NCBI GenBank assembly: GCA_013399895.1
Contig: VXBA01003495.1
Coordinates: forward strand, 508,879 to 572,878
Direction: 5' to 3'
Origin: Serilophus lunatus
Taxonomy: Eukaryota; Chordata; Aves; Passeriformes; Eurylaimidae
DNA length: 64,000 nucleotides
The notes below the pieces were generated by a model. The model worked only from the letters and a program-made list of their open reading frames with translations. It had not been told where the DNA came from and searched no databases. Shown here piece by piece: positions 24,101 to 34,290 of the stretch (the stretch's first letter is position 1; each line of letters begins with the position of its first letter). The position numbers were made by a program, and so were the translations under genes.

Positions 24101-25535
24101 CATAACCAGAAAAATAATGTTAGCATTTTGGGGTTTTTTTCATTTTCTGATTTAATGTCCTTCATTTTAACCTACCAACGGTGTCTTGTGGGTAGGCACT
24201 GGTGACTAAAGGAAGCGTCAGCAGACACAACATAGAGATCTGAAGCAGGAAAGAGACATCAAGTGCTCAGGATGCAAAGGACTTTGCATAATTACCTGTT
24301 CATTCTCATGAGCGACTGACAGAAGAAGCAGCTGACCTGAAGATGGGACAGGGAAGGAGAGAATACCAATTACCCCCAACACTGTATAAAACTCAGTTTG
24401 CAGCAATGGATTTAAATACTAGATTATGCATTGGTTACAGATTATGTTAGTATATAAATAACTGCAGAACATCCTGAAAGTGGTGTTTTTCTCCCTCCAG
24501 TTCATGTGACTATGACTCAAGTAGGTCCTCCAGCTACGTAGTAGGTAAATCCTCAGTCTCTTGCAGTGCCTGCTGCTCTATGACCAGGTTCCTGATGGAA
24601 GGTTCAACTTCCTCCCTCTCAGAGGGACCAGCATAGATGGAACCATCACAATAAAATCAAAAAAGAATGACAACCAGCAAAATCTTGAATAAAATAGGAA
24701 TTCTTTGTGACTGCTAGAAATTCTCCAAGTTCTAAAAAGTTTCGTTTTGATCTCAATGCCTTAACTACCGCAGTTTCATTCTCATTTTGTCACACTTATT
24801 GTCCTTGCTTGTGTGCCTCTCTCTTCCTTCTTTAAGGCTCTATTCTACCTTCACTTTGTAAAAGTGAAAAAGAAAAAATATCCAGATGTACCCATGCTTT
24901 CTTCCCTGCACCAAAGAGAAGCGAGTACAGCCTTCAGCACACGGTGAGAGCAAACCTCTAGCTCGAGTGACTGGATGACTGCAAAATGACCAAGAATAAC
25001 TTATAAGCAAATGCTCATCATCGGGAATTAGGAAGGCCATTAAGTGAAGTTCATTGTTTGAGAATATGGAAACATTAAACATTTAGGATGACTTCACAAC
25101 AGTTCAGAATTAGACTAACCCACGTAAACAGGTGAAGTTTTATATATATATAAAAATATAACCTGAAGATTCACCAAGTTCTAATATGAGTCAGTTACGA
25201 TTACCTTGGGGCAGGAGAGTGTTTTAACTCCCATCTCTGTAAACATATTTCTGAAGTTTACCATAAGCTGAAGCAAAGTGGCTTCGTTTTTTTCTTCCCC
25301 CCAAGCCCCCAGTGTTATAGACCTTTGCTTTATATGTCTCAAATTTAAACACAGTTTCACTAAGTGAGAAAAATATTTGTGCTCATGCTGCCCTAAATAG
25401 GAAGACTTTAGTCATGTTAAAAAATCTATTATTGACAGAGTACTGTTCACTCAATTCACATACATATATAAATGCAGAAATAAAAAATGAAAATCTAAAA
25501 TTACATTCAATTCACAGCCAAGAGCATCTCATTAC
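18106..25535. other. Long AT-rich noncoding stretch
   Basis: No gene, RNA or interspersed repeat recognised over 7.4 kb. Contains AT-rich low-complexity runs (for example 18470-18600, and the alternating TA tract near 25140-25160). Short open frames on both strands show no convincing exon structure. Confidence 0.5.
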
Positions 25536-26522
25536 CAGTATGACCAGGTGACCCGCCTGGTGGATGTGGGAAAGGCTGTAGATGTTGTCTATTTGGACTT
25601 TAGCAAGGCCTTTGATACTGTCTCCCACAACATACTCCTGGAAAAGCTGGCAGCTCATGGCTTGGACAGGAGCACTCTGTGCTGGGTTAGGAGCTGGCTG
25701 GACGGTCAGGCCCAGACAGTGATGGTGAACGGTGCTGCATCCAACAGCCAGTCACCAGTGGTGTGTCTCAGGGGTCTGTGGTGGGACCAGTGTTGTTCAG
25801 TATTTGTACTGATGACATGGATGTGGGTATTGAGTCCTTCATCAGTAAATTTGCGGATGACACTAAGCTGGGAGCTTGTGTCGATCTATTGGAAGGAAGG
25901 AGGGCTCTCCAGAGGGACCTGGATCGGTTAGATAGCTGGGCAGTATCCAATAAGATGAAATTCAATAAGTCTAAGTGCCAAGTCCTGCATTTTGGCCGCA
26001 AAAACCCCCTGCAATGTTATAAGCTGGGGGCAGAGTGGCTGGGCAGTGCCCAGGTGGAAAGAGACACGGGGGTACTGGTCGACAGCCAACTCAACNCAAT
26101 GAGGCTGGTGGGGGGCATGGAGCATAAGCCCTATGAGGAACGTTTGAGGGAGTTAGAGTTGTTTAGCCTGGAGAAAAGGAGGCTCAGAGGTGACCTTATC
26201 GCTCTCTACAACTTCCTGAAAGGAGGTTGTAGTCAGGTGGGGGTTGGTCTCTTCCACCGGGCAGCAACTGACAGAACGAGAGGACACAGACTCAAGCTGT
26301 GCCACAGAAGGTATAGGATAGATCTTAGAAAAAAGTTTTTCACAGAAAGAATAATAAAGTATTGGAATAGTCTGCCCAGGGAGGTGGTGGAGTCACCATC
26401 CCTGGATGTGTTTAAAAAAAGGCTGGACGTGGCACTTGGTGACATGGTCTAGTCAAGGCGTTAGGGCAAGGGTTGGACTCAATGATCTTGGAGGTCTCTT
26501 CCAACCTAGTGATGCTGTGATT
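25536..26522 (+). mobile_element. CR1 LINE copy with reverse transcriptase remnant
   Basis: Largest and least decayed CR1 copy in the window, 5'-truncated inside the reverse transcriptase and complete at the 3' end (GGTTGGACTCAATGATCTTGG, AGGTCTCTTCCAACC, then TGATGCTGTGATT). A single N at 26096 marks an internal join: sequence on the left ends in the 'ACAGCCAACTCAAC' block and on the right resumes at 'CAATGAGGCTGGTG'. In other CR1 copies these blocks are about 200 bp apart, so an internal segment is missing here. Whether the loss is in the genome or in the assembly cannot be told from the sequence, but the N suggests the assembly. Confidence 0.95.
25548..26452 (+). pseudogene. Broken CR1 ORF2 (reverse transcriptase part)
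   Basis: Remnant of the CR1 ORF2 protein, which makes the element's cDNA by target-primed reverse transcription. The first frame holds the palm motif around YLDFSKAFDTV (first catalytic Asp region). The frame then changes near 25760, and the second frame carries SQGSVVGPVLF and the catalytic FADDTKL box, followed by the thumb region. The N at 26096 and about 200 bp of missing sequence interrupt it. The C terminus is in frame with the second part and ends at a normal CR1 stop (FKKRLDVALGDMV) at 26452. The endonuclease domain and ORF1 are absent through 5' truncation. It cannot be active, but the intact catalytic residues suggest a comparatively young insertion. Confidence 0.85.
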
Positions 26523-28863
26523 ATTTTAGGACAGAAGTCGTCAGGTGCTTCAGCTAACAAGTAGCTCCTCAACCTACAAGGATGCTACAAACCTACTATT
26601 TTGTCTCTCTTTCATTTGCATATCTCTGCTGGTGCTTCCTCTTTAACTCTATGTACCCACACAGCTGCCTACAAGTCTCCTCTCCCAACTACTCAGTTCC
26701 ACCACTCTTGCATTAGCTCTTGTTTTTGTGCTGAACTGGGTCAGCGCTGTATAATTCATCAGCACCCGAACCGCAACTGAATTAACATAGTTCAACTGGT
26801 ATATTGCCACCCCATGGGGAGAGAGTGCTTCTGTCATTACTGAGGAGAGGAAGAATAACATTCTCTGATATTTCAGAGCTTAAATAGTAAGATTCTATCC
26901 CCACTTGCACAAAGGATAGCATCAAGACACCTTATTTCAGATTAATTTTCAAATGACATATTAGAATTTGTCCTCCTACCCTCAACAATGAAGGAAAAAG
27001 GAAACCTCCAAGAATCAGTACTGTAAGTGTTCTTCCAGTGGTGAATTTAGTGGTGAATTGCTTTGTTTATTTTGTTATTGATGTGAAATGGTCTGTGATT
27101 GGTATTATGATACAGGTTATTTAAACACAAACATTATAAATAACTATGAAACAGTTAGTCACTGTAACTAAGGCAACGAGTCTCCCACTCAATTTCCAGA
27201 AATAGGAGTAGAGGAACAGAGGTAAGAACAAAATAAAAAGTTGGCAGGAGCAAGAAAACAAATGATCAGATATTAGTTTGACCTCAGGAAGGCCCATGCA
27301 ATTAGAGAAAAATAAAAGGCACAGCACCTAAGAAACAAACCAGCTGGTAAAAGACAGAGGATATCGAGTACATAGTACCAAGCATTCTTAATTTCAATGG
27401 CCTTATTCCACAACCCATTTCAGTGAATGGAAACAACCACAGAAACATGGGAAAGTAACAATTCACATCAGAGAGCAGATTGCTAGTTCAGAGTCTCACC
27501 AGGGACTAGTTTCCTACAGGAATCAGCTTTTTTTTTTTTTGGTAGGTGCTAAGGAAGTCACTTCTTCATAGACAAGTGCACATTTGCCTCATTTTTCCCC
27601 TGACATTTGCCTCCAAGTAATGGCAACCTTCGAGCTATCTACATGAATAGACCTTTATGCCCTCACAGAAGGCAGCCGAGTTAACAGATCTGCCACAAGG
27701 ATCAGACTGCAGGATCAAGGCTTGCTTTGTTTCTCTCCCACCTTTTTCCTCCTTCTTCTTTTAAAAGTTTATTTTCCTGACTGAGAAGAACTGCTTGTTC
27801 ACAAGTCAGAAGTCCCTAACTTATCATCGGGCAATCTGATCCCCTCAAACAAACACGTGGTAGAACCAGGTTCTCTCAACACAGGGCTGGTAATTACTGT
27901 GCATAGCAAGATAAATGGAGATCAAGTTACTCAGAGTAGTCCATCAATTAAAGAAACTTATCTTTTCAATACATGGAACTTCTTAGCCTGGGAGCAGGAA
28001 AACTAACAGTAAGACTTCAGGTGTTTTGGTAAGTATTACAACTCCTTAATTATCTTGTATACAGTTCAAAAAGATTAGAAGCAGATTTTAGGAAGAACAT
28101 ATGATGGAGAACAGAGCACAAAGAGTGGTTCTTAATTTTACAAGATACCCGAAAGAAACATTTGGGGTTTTTTTAAAAGAACAGTAACTTTAAAGTAACT
28201 TTTATGAAAAAAGAACAAAAAACTCCACACTTCTCATTAGTATACATCTGAACAGAATTTGTAGAGCAACATCACATAACTCCATTCCCCTCATACACCT
28301 CTCTCATTGAACAGCAGCAGTTCCTTTTCATCACCACAGGAGACCATTCCTTCTCCTAGAGTAACAAGGAACTAGTTGGGACATTTATTCTTGGCTTGAA
28401 TTCTGAAAGAATGAAGTCTAACGCTGGCAGTAATGAAAATAGCAACCATGGAGGCATTCAGAGCGTTCACTATGACACTGCAAACATTTGTTTAACTGCC
28501 AATTGAACGAGATCCATCTTAGCTAAGAGAAAGATATAAATGTGCAATAAAGAAGTCAGTGCTCTCACTGTTCAAGGACTTTAAAGATAAGTGGTCACTA
28601 ATATCTTCATGCAGTTCTTCCTGCTCAGATCCTCACCCCCTCACATCGGACTTCTGGAAATAAATGCACTGCCTAAATGCACAATCTAAAAATCCTTTCA
28701 AAATCCTTTCAAATGCCCATCATTATTAGCCCCAAGATATCTTCCTATTACACATTTAAGATTCAGAGAAAACAGGAAATACATAATTACAAATACGATG
28801 CACTACGAGAAAAAAATAAAGCTTTACAACTGTAATGATACTTCATCCAATCAATTTTGCCAG
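26523..28863. other. AT-rich noncoding DNA
   Basis: Nothing recognisable: no repeat family, RNA or convincing exon. An 11-base T run lies near 27530. Confidence 0.5.
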
Positions 28864-28975
28864 AAGTATTTATATAGCTGCAAAACTAAAGAAAAAAAAT
28901 CAGCCATTTCAAGACAACTATGCTGAGATGCAGGCTTATGAGAGCCTAAAAGATGAGCTGCAGGCATGTATGCAG
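28864..28975 (+). CDS. Weak candidate coding exon
   Basis: A 112-bp plus-strand segment begins after TTTTGCCAG and ends at a strong donor (GCAG, then GTAAGG). One frame is open throughout (1 base plus 37 codons) and reads SIYIAAKLKKK followed by EMQAYESLKDELQACMQ, a charged, helix-prone sequence. The polypyrimidine tract is only moderate and no partner exon was found, so chance is a serious alternative. The family is not recognised. Confidence 0.18.
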
Positions 28976-29974
28976 GTAAGGTTCATAAGAGAAGAGCAAT
29001 GAATCCCTGGGCTGTAAGGCAATCCAAATTTCTCCTAAGAAAAATTAGGCTGTCCATTACTCCTGACGTGTATGAAAAACTACCAGAGATTACTTCGCAT
29101 TCCTTTAATGCAACAGTTTACCTGGTCTGGGAAACAGTTAATGTTTCCCAGAAACAGTTAATGTTCATAGAAACTAGGAATTAACAGCAAAAAACCCAGA
29201 AAACATCTAGCTTTTCACAGTTAGTTATGTAGAGTTAAGAGGGCTTTGATACAGGAGACAAAGGCACATCACTGTGGACACTCACAAGCAAGGCACTCCT
29301 TTTCTTCCCCCTACTTCACACCCCTCCCTTACCCCACCCCCACAAAACAAATTCTGATAAAACATCAGTGACTTGACCCAAACTTAGCTTTCACTGCAGT
29401 TTCATACAGCAGTTTCAGGAAGAAACAAACTTTTATAGGCTTCCTCTTACTTGGCATTTTAGTAGTTAAAGCAGCTTGTCATCCAAAGAACCTGGTATAC
29501 AAGCACCAATATATGAAGACAGTATGAAGGCGAACAAACTTAAGAGCAAATACCTTAATCATAAGGTACACTTAGCACATTTTTCATTTCTACCTTGAAT
29601 GGTTCAACCTTTAGAATTCCTGATTTGCTTTCTCTGTTATTAAACATGCCAGTCCAAGACTGTACAACAAACCAAGACTTCTAATTCGACACTTGGATGA
29701 TTGCTTTTCTATACCTGAGTTAAAGTTTGCTATTGAGCATTACAGGTATCAACTTTGCCTAATACAGTTCAATTTAGCTTCAAATGCAATTTTTGCAAAC
29801 ATGGCTTATGAGTTTTCTAGATACCTAATATACTTTGAGAGAAAACACATAAGTCACTTCTAAAAGGGCATTGTATATCCTCAGTTATATCAAGACTTAG
29901 AAATATATTCCTACCTCGTAGGTTGGCAAAGCAATGAAGCTCATGTAGTAACACAAATTTATAGATAAATGTAC
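28976..29974. other. Noncoding DNA with a small hairpin
   Basis: No gene recognised. A perfect inverted repeat lies at 29126-29152: arms TCTGGGAAAC and GTTTCCCAGA with a 7-base loop. The 14-base piece AAACAGTTAATGTT also occurs twice in direct order across the hairpin. Roughly one such hairpin is expected by chance in a window this size. Confidence 0.4.
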
Positions 29975-30113
29975 CTGCTGCTGGCTGGTTCTTGAAGGCC
30001 AGAAAAGGCCTGCTCCTCACAATGCATGGAAAACCTTTATTCTGAAGGTTAAACGTGTCAAATGAGCCTCCACAGACAAACAAATATTTGAGCTTCACAA
30101 ACACATTAAGCAT
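29975..30113 (-). CDS. Weak candidate minus-strand exon
   Basis: On the minus strand the sequence after TTTGATCCTACAG is open for 46 codons (MLNVFVKLKYLFVCGG at the start, FLAFKNQPAAG at the end) up to a GTACAT donor-like site. The acceptor tract is short and the donor is weak. The peptide is not recognised. It is recorded because it would fall inside the first intron of a minus-strand gene starting in the CpG island. Confidence 0.13.
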
Positions 30114-30723
30114 CTGTAGGATCAAAGTTTTGTTTATCAGGTACTAAGTAAATTAAATCAAGAAAGCGGAACTGGGATTTCACCCTCTGAGCTCAAGTAA
30201 GAGCCTCAGAACAGAATTTCTCACTTCACTGTCAGTTCTCCAGCACTGCGTTTACAGTACTCAGCTTGCAGTAACTTGAAAAACTAAAGCAAGCTCAGAA
30301 AATACCAAGCTTCTTGTGTGCCCTAAGACTGCCTCTCCCCAGCATAATTCTGACATTTAAGTAACACAGAGCCCTTCTACATTATCAAACAGCAAAATCA
30401 ATAGGTTTATGTTGAATTTTGGAAAATAGTCTTGAGAATTCTATTAGAGTAACGCTTCATTTAGCAGAATTTTTGTTTCAGAAAGTTATTAATCTGACTG
30501 TTGCAGGAGGCAATTAGCAAATCACTTCCCCCCTTCATACTTGCTGAACAGTACAAACAAGAGAGCAGCCTTTGCACTCCCCCATGAAGCACAGGCACGA
30601 GTGAAGAAAGACAGACTCACTATAGGGACCACAAACACACAAGACAATTTACTGTATTCTAAATGAACACGCCATTATGAAGCAAAGAAGAAGCATGTTT
30701 CATTAAAACACCTCATGGTTCGT
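30114..30723. other. AT-rich noncoding DNA
   Basis: No recognisable feature before the duplicated segment that follows. Confidence 0.5.
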
Positions 30724-30833
30724 AAAAATCACTCACTCTACAAAAGACTCTTCAAAACCAGCCCCACCTTTCTTCCCTCCTTCCTTTCCCTGCCCCTTTT
30801 AAGTGAAAGAAAACTTCAGTTTCCCGTGTATCA
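30724..30833 (+). repeat. Diverged 110-bp duplicate, copy A
   Basis: 110 bp that align without gaps to 31110-31219 with about 8 mismatches (roughly 93 percent identity by eye) and equally to the third copy at about 31552-31661. It contains a pyrimidine-only run of about 25 bases (TTTCTTCCCTCC, TTCCTTTCCCTG) followed by CCCCTTTTAAGTGAAAGA. Flanks on both sides do not match, so this is an older local duplication, distinct from the near-identical one downstream. No transposon family recognised. Confidence 0.85.
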
Positions 30834-30945
30834 TTAAAGAGAAACACCTCTGCTTCCATATAATACCACAGGATGGATTTTATAAAGAGCAGGTGCATCC
30901 TGTCCTTAAATCAAGATTTCTTTGCGGATACTGCAGGAGAGTATG

Positions 30946-31386
30946 GACCTGGAGGAATTCTCTATTAACTAGCAAAGCTGAGAGATTTCATGTCAATATG
31001 ATGCCTCATGACCTTTCTCGCATTCTCAAACAGTTTTAACAGAATTTAGTTTGAAATAACTGATTTGTCAAGCAAATGACACTTAAGCAGCAGAAATGCA
31101 GCTGCTGCTAAAAATCACTCCCTCTACAAAAGACTCTTGAAAAGCAGCACTCCCTTTCTTCCCTCCTTCCTTTCCCTGCCCCTTTTAAGTGAAAGAATAC
31201 TTCAGTTTCCAGTGTATCAATTCACCTTTACGAATCCATGAAGCCTCTAAAAAAATCTACCCTATACTTCTCCTGGATTAAAACTTGCATGACAATAGAA
31301 GCTGAAAAACCTCACATGCATTACTCTGTCAAACCAATGGTCCCACACAGTCCAGTCTTTCACCTCAGCACCTGTCAACAGCAGGG
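30946..31386 (+). repeat. Near-identical 440-bp duplicate, left copy
   Basis: The 441 bp from GACCTGGAGGAATTC to CAACAGCAGGG are repeated at 31388-31825. By eye the copies differ by a 3-base indel (CTC present here near 31271) and about three substitutions. The copy stops exactly at the single N at 31387. The diverged 110-bp unit lies inside it (31110-31219). Confidence 0.9.
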
Positions 31387-31387
31387 N

Positions 31388-31825
31388 GACCTGGAGGAAT
31401 TCTCTATTAACTAGCAAAGCTGAGAGATTTCATGTCAATATGATGCCTCATGACCTTTCTCGCATTCTCAAACAGTTTTAACAGAATTTAGTTTGAAATA
31501 ACTGATTTGTCAAGCAAATGACACTTAAGCAGCAGAAATGCAGCTGCTGCTAAAAATCACTCCCTCTACAAAAGACTCTTGAAAACCAGCACTCCCTTTC
31601 TTCCCTCCTTCCTTTCCCTGCCCCTTTTAAGTGAAAGAATACTTCAGTTTCCAGTGTATCAATTCACCTTTACGAATCCATGAAGCCTCTAAAAAAATCC
31701 ACCCTATACTTCTGGATTAAAACCTGCATGACAATAGAAGCTGAAAAACCTCACATGCATTACTCTGTCAAACCAATGGTCCCACACAGTCCAGTCTTTC
31801 ACCTCAGCACCTGTCAACAGCAGGG
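31388..31825 (+). repeat. Near-identical 440-bp duplicate, right copy
   Basis: Second copy, starting at the first base after the N at 31387 and ending where the left copy ends; unique sequence (TCCTTCCCAGAAG) follows. This geometry, with the whole end of the left block equal to the whole start of the right block and one N between, is what two overlapping but unmerged contig or haplotype ends produce. A genuine tandem duplication remains possible. Confidence 0.9.
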
Positions 31826-32689
31826 TCCTTCCCAGAAGAGAAGTTCTGAAATACAGAGCTTCCACGTCAACAGATTCATAATGAGGTTTTTGCAAACTAT
31901 TTCACAACGACTACTTGCAGAAGGGTTGTATTTCTTGATTTTAACAGAAAGGCTTATTTCATAGAGCAGACGAAGAGACATTTCTGTGGAGAGCCTCCCA
32001 CAAAAGAACAACAACAAAGCCTAAAAGGAAACCTAACTCAAGGGACACTAAGTGCATTTTGGCTCCACAATTGTTGCTCATTCATAGATGAGGTTCTAAA
32101 AAACCATGAGACTTCACAAAGTTTTATATACAATACAGCAGGACACCACAACCCCAGCCCCATATTGCCAAACATTTTTTAGAACAAGAATCCCAAGGGA
32201 CCACGGCAACCTAAGTGTGAAAACACAGATGTGCATGTGTGTAACTGGGGAAAGGACTCGCAGGTTAAGGATGGGCTGATACTGATCAGAGCAGACAAAC
32301 AGACACAGGATACCAGCTGCATAACCACTGCCAAGTTTCTACGTGGTGTTTTTCTGTGGGGCTTTTTTTGAGGGGGAGAGGGTGAGGTCTTCAAGTGTTA
32401 CAGCCAGTTATATTCAAGAAGAAGACCCATAGCAGGGTGTATGAGCTTTCACACGGAATTCGGCCTCACGCACATGAAAACACGAGAAAACATCGTTCCT
32501 AGGAGGCATCTTTCCGCAGGAGGCAAACTGGCAGCGCAGACCCTCCCACCTTTGTATCCCGACACCGCACAGGAGACAATAGGTAGGACAGGGGAGACAC
32601 CACGAAAGGACACAGCAGCCAAGACAAGTATTTTTCACCAGCTGGAATGGAAACCGAAGAGCCTGGCAGACAAAGAAGGGTGTGATGCG
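31826..32689. other. Noncoding DNA left of the CpG island
   Basis: GC content rises toward the island. Open frames appear on both strands from 32414 onward but none has a clear exon structure. This could be intron 1 of a minus-strand gene or upstream DNA of a plus-strand gene. Confidence 0.45.
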
Positions 32690-32910
32690 CCGAGAGCAGC
32701 AAACCACTGAAGGCACGAAGAACCTCCCTTGCTTTCAGAAGGGGAGCGCGGGCTCGGGGAAGGTTTGTCAAGACCAGGGGAGGAGAAAGACACGGCGGCC
32801 GAACAAAAGACTTTAAAGGCCTGGAAGGGAAAGGTGGAGGGACGGGCAGGCGGCTCCCGGGCACGTGAAACTGCGCAGGGCCGGGTCTGGGTCCGGGGGA
32901 GCGGCGCCAG

Positions 32911-32940
32911 CTCCCGCTCCCGCTCCTGCTCCCGCTCCCG
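32911..32940 (+). repeat. Short CTCCCG hexamer array
   Basis: Five tandem hexamers (CTCCCG with one CTCCTG variant) inside the CpG island. They form a small GC-rich minisatellite that may vary in length and can bind Sp1/KLF-type proteins (family knowledge; no direct evidence here). Confidence 0.8.
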
Positions 32941-33182
32941 GGCACGCCGCCTCCCGACGGGAGTCCGCAGGTCGATCCGCTCACACCGGGCAGCCCCTCG
33001 GGCCCAGGTACCCGCGGCCAGAGACCTTTCCCTTCCCCGCACAGCCGCGGGACGGGGCTGCGCCAGGGGCAGCCGCGGACCCACCCCCGTCCCCGCTCCC
33101 GGGCTCCCCCTCCGCTCCCGGGGCGGGGGCTCGGCGGGGCAGGGGCGGGCGGGCTCCCGCGGCCACCTGTTCGTGCCGGTAC

Positions 33183-33278
33183 CTGCGCGGAGGGCGGGCC
33201 CCGCCTGGCGGGAGCACATGGCGCCTCCCGCCCAGCCCGGTCCGCGGTGGCGGCGGCAGCGGCAGCAGGAGCAGCCAT
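33183..33278 (-). CDS. Possible first coding exon, minus strand
   Basis: On the minus strand an ATG at 33276-33278 has a favourable context (GGCAGCATGG: A at -3, G at +4). It opens 32 codons beginning MAAPAAAAAATADRAG and ending RRGPPSAQ, directly followed by a CAG|GTACC donor, giving a phase 0 exon of 96 coding bases. An alanine-rich, disordered start of this kind is common in vertebrate genes with CpG island promoters. The 5' UTR and start site would lie in the N gap just upstream. The frame stays open far beyond the donor, but only because stop codons are rare in GC-rich DNA. The gene is not recognised. The same DNA has a competing plus-strand ATG, so this is a hypothesis. Confidence 0.3.
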
Positions 33279-33299
33279 GCTGCCTCCCGCCGGCTGTCA
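33274..33299 (+). CDS. Alternative start on the plus strand, runs into gap
   Basis: The plus strand has ATG at 33274 in a GCAGCCATGC context, preceded by GGCGGC/GCAGCA-rich leader sequence typical of vertebrate 5' UTRs. It opens MLPPAGC and then enters the 419-base N run, so neither length nor product can be judged. It overlaps the minus-strand candidate ATG because GCAGC-CATG-CTGC is nearly palindromic. Only one may be real. Confidence 0.2.
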
Positions 33300-33718
33300 N
33301 NNNNNNNNNNNNNNNNNNNNNNNNNNNNNNNNNNNNNNNNNNNNNNNNNNNNNNNNNNNNNNNNNNNNNNNNNNNNNNNNNNNNNNNNNNNNNNNNNNNN
33401 NNNNNNNNNNNNNNNNNNNNNNNNNNNNNNNNNNNNNNNNNNNNNNNNNNNNNNNNNNNNNNNNNNNNNNNNNNNNNNNNNNNNNNNNNNNNNNNNNNNN
33501 NNNNNNNNNNNNNNNNNNNNNNNNNNNNNNNNNNNNNNNNNNNNNNNNNNNNNNNNNNNNNNNNNNNNNNNNNNNNNNNNNNNNNNNNNNNNNNNNNNNN
33601 NNNNNNNNNNNNNNNNNNNNNNNNNNNNNNNNNNNNNNNNNNNNNNNNNNNNNNNNNNNNNNNNNNNNNNNNNNNNNNNNNNNNNNNNNNNNNNNNNNNN
33701 NNNNNNNNNNNNNNNNNN
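33300..33718. other. Assembly gap (419 N)
   Basis: Run of 419 unspecified bases in the centre of the CpG island. GC-rich promoter cores are a common sequencing drop-out. Reading frames drawn across it have no meaning. Confidence 1.
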
Positions 33719-34097
33719 TCCCGGCAGAGGCGGGATCCTTCCGGGCCCAAAGGCGGCTCTCAGCCCCTGGAAAAGGTTCCCTGGGCAAGGGTCCGGTCAC
33801 CCGCCGTCCGAGTCCCTCTGCTGCCCAGGGGAGAGAGGAGCGAACGAAGTTAGAGGGTCCTCAGAAACCACATCACAGTTCTATTGTAGTAAATTAAAGG
33901 CAAGGCACAGGAATCGGGGTGCACACGGCAGCGGGGCTTGGATAAAGGGGTAGGGTGAAAGGGAAAGAAAAAAAGACAGAAAAAGGAAAGAAAATGAAAG
34001 AAAGAATTAGCCGCACCGCCAGCGCTGGTCCAGCCAAAGTGCTGCCCGAGGTCTCGGTGCCTGCCGCCTGCAGCCACATCCTGTTCTTTCCCACCAG

Positions 34098-34164
34098 CGC
34101 TCCTCTGGGAGTCTCCCATGTCCTGCGGCTCCACTGGCGGGGATCCCGTGGGATGCTGCTGCAG
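34098..34164 (+). other. Weak candidate plus-strand exon near promoter
   Basis: 67 bp between a good acceptor (TGTTCTTTCCCACCAG) and a GTGCGG donor, just right of the CpG island. One frame is open (22 codons, GVSHVLRLHWRG in the middle). It could be an exon of a plus-strand coding or noncoding transcript from the island, or chance in GC-rich DNA. Confidence 0.15.
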
Positions 34165-34290
34165 GTGCGGGGTCGGCCTGAGCCTCCCTCCTGTCTCGGG
34201 TGCCCATCTTGGACCCTCGGGAGCCCATTCCCTGGGAGGAAGGAGCAGCAGCTGGATGGGCTTTGTGCTGGAGAGCGTCTGCAGGCCTGA

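Larger units (their letters stand above)
32690..34290. promoter_or_regulatory. CpG island promoter
   Basis: The only strongly GC- and CpG-rich region of the window, densest at 32830-33300 and 33719-33850, with a tail to about 34290. It includes GC boxes (GGGCGGGG at 33121, GGGGCGGGC near 33142), an E-box CACGTG at 32862-32867, and NRF1-like GCGC half sites. CpG islands of this kind in vertebrates nearly always mark transcription start sites. The core is missing: 33300-33718 is N. No TATA box is seen, as is usual for such promoters. Direction cannot be proved; bidirectional transcription is plausible. Confidence 0.85.

Noticed and set aside
29126..29152. Hairpin with 10-bp arms as a possible microRNA precursor
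   Set aside because: Arms are too short for a precursor (about 22 bp or more needed), and such a hairpin is near chance expectation.
32499..33278. 259-codon minus-strand frame
   Set aside because: Only its first 32 codons, before the CAG|GTACC donor, look like an exon; the rest is low-complexity GC-rich sequence typical of a first intron.
32635..33953. Open frames of 216 to 374 codons on both strands across the CpG island
   Set aside because: They run through the 419-base N gap and through GC-rich DNA where stop codons are rare; the apparent length is an artefact.
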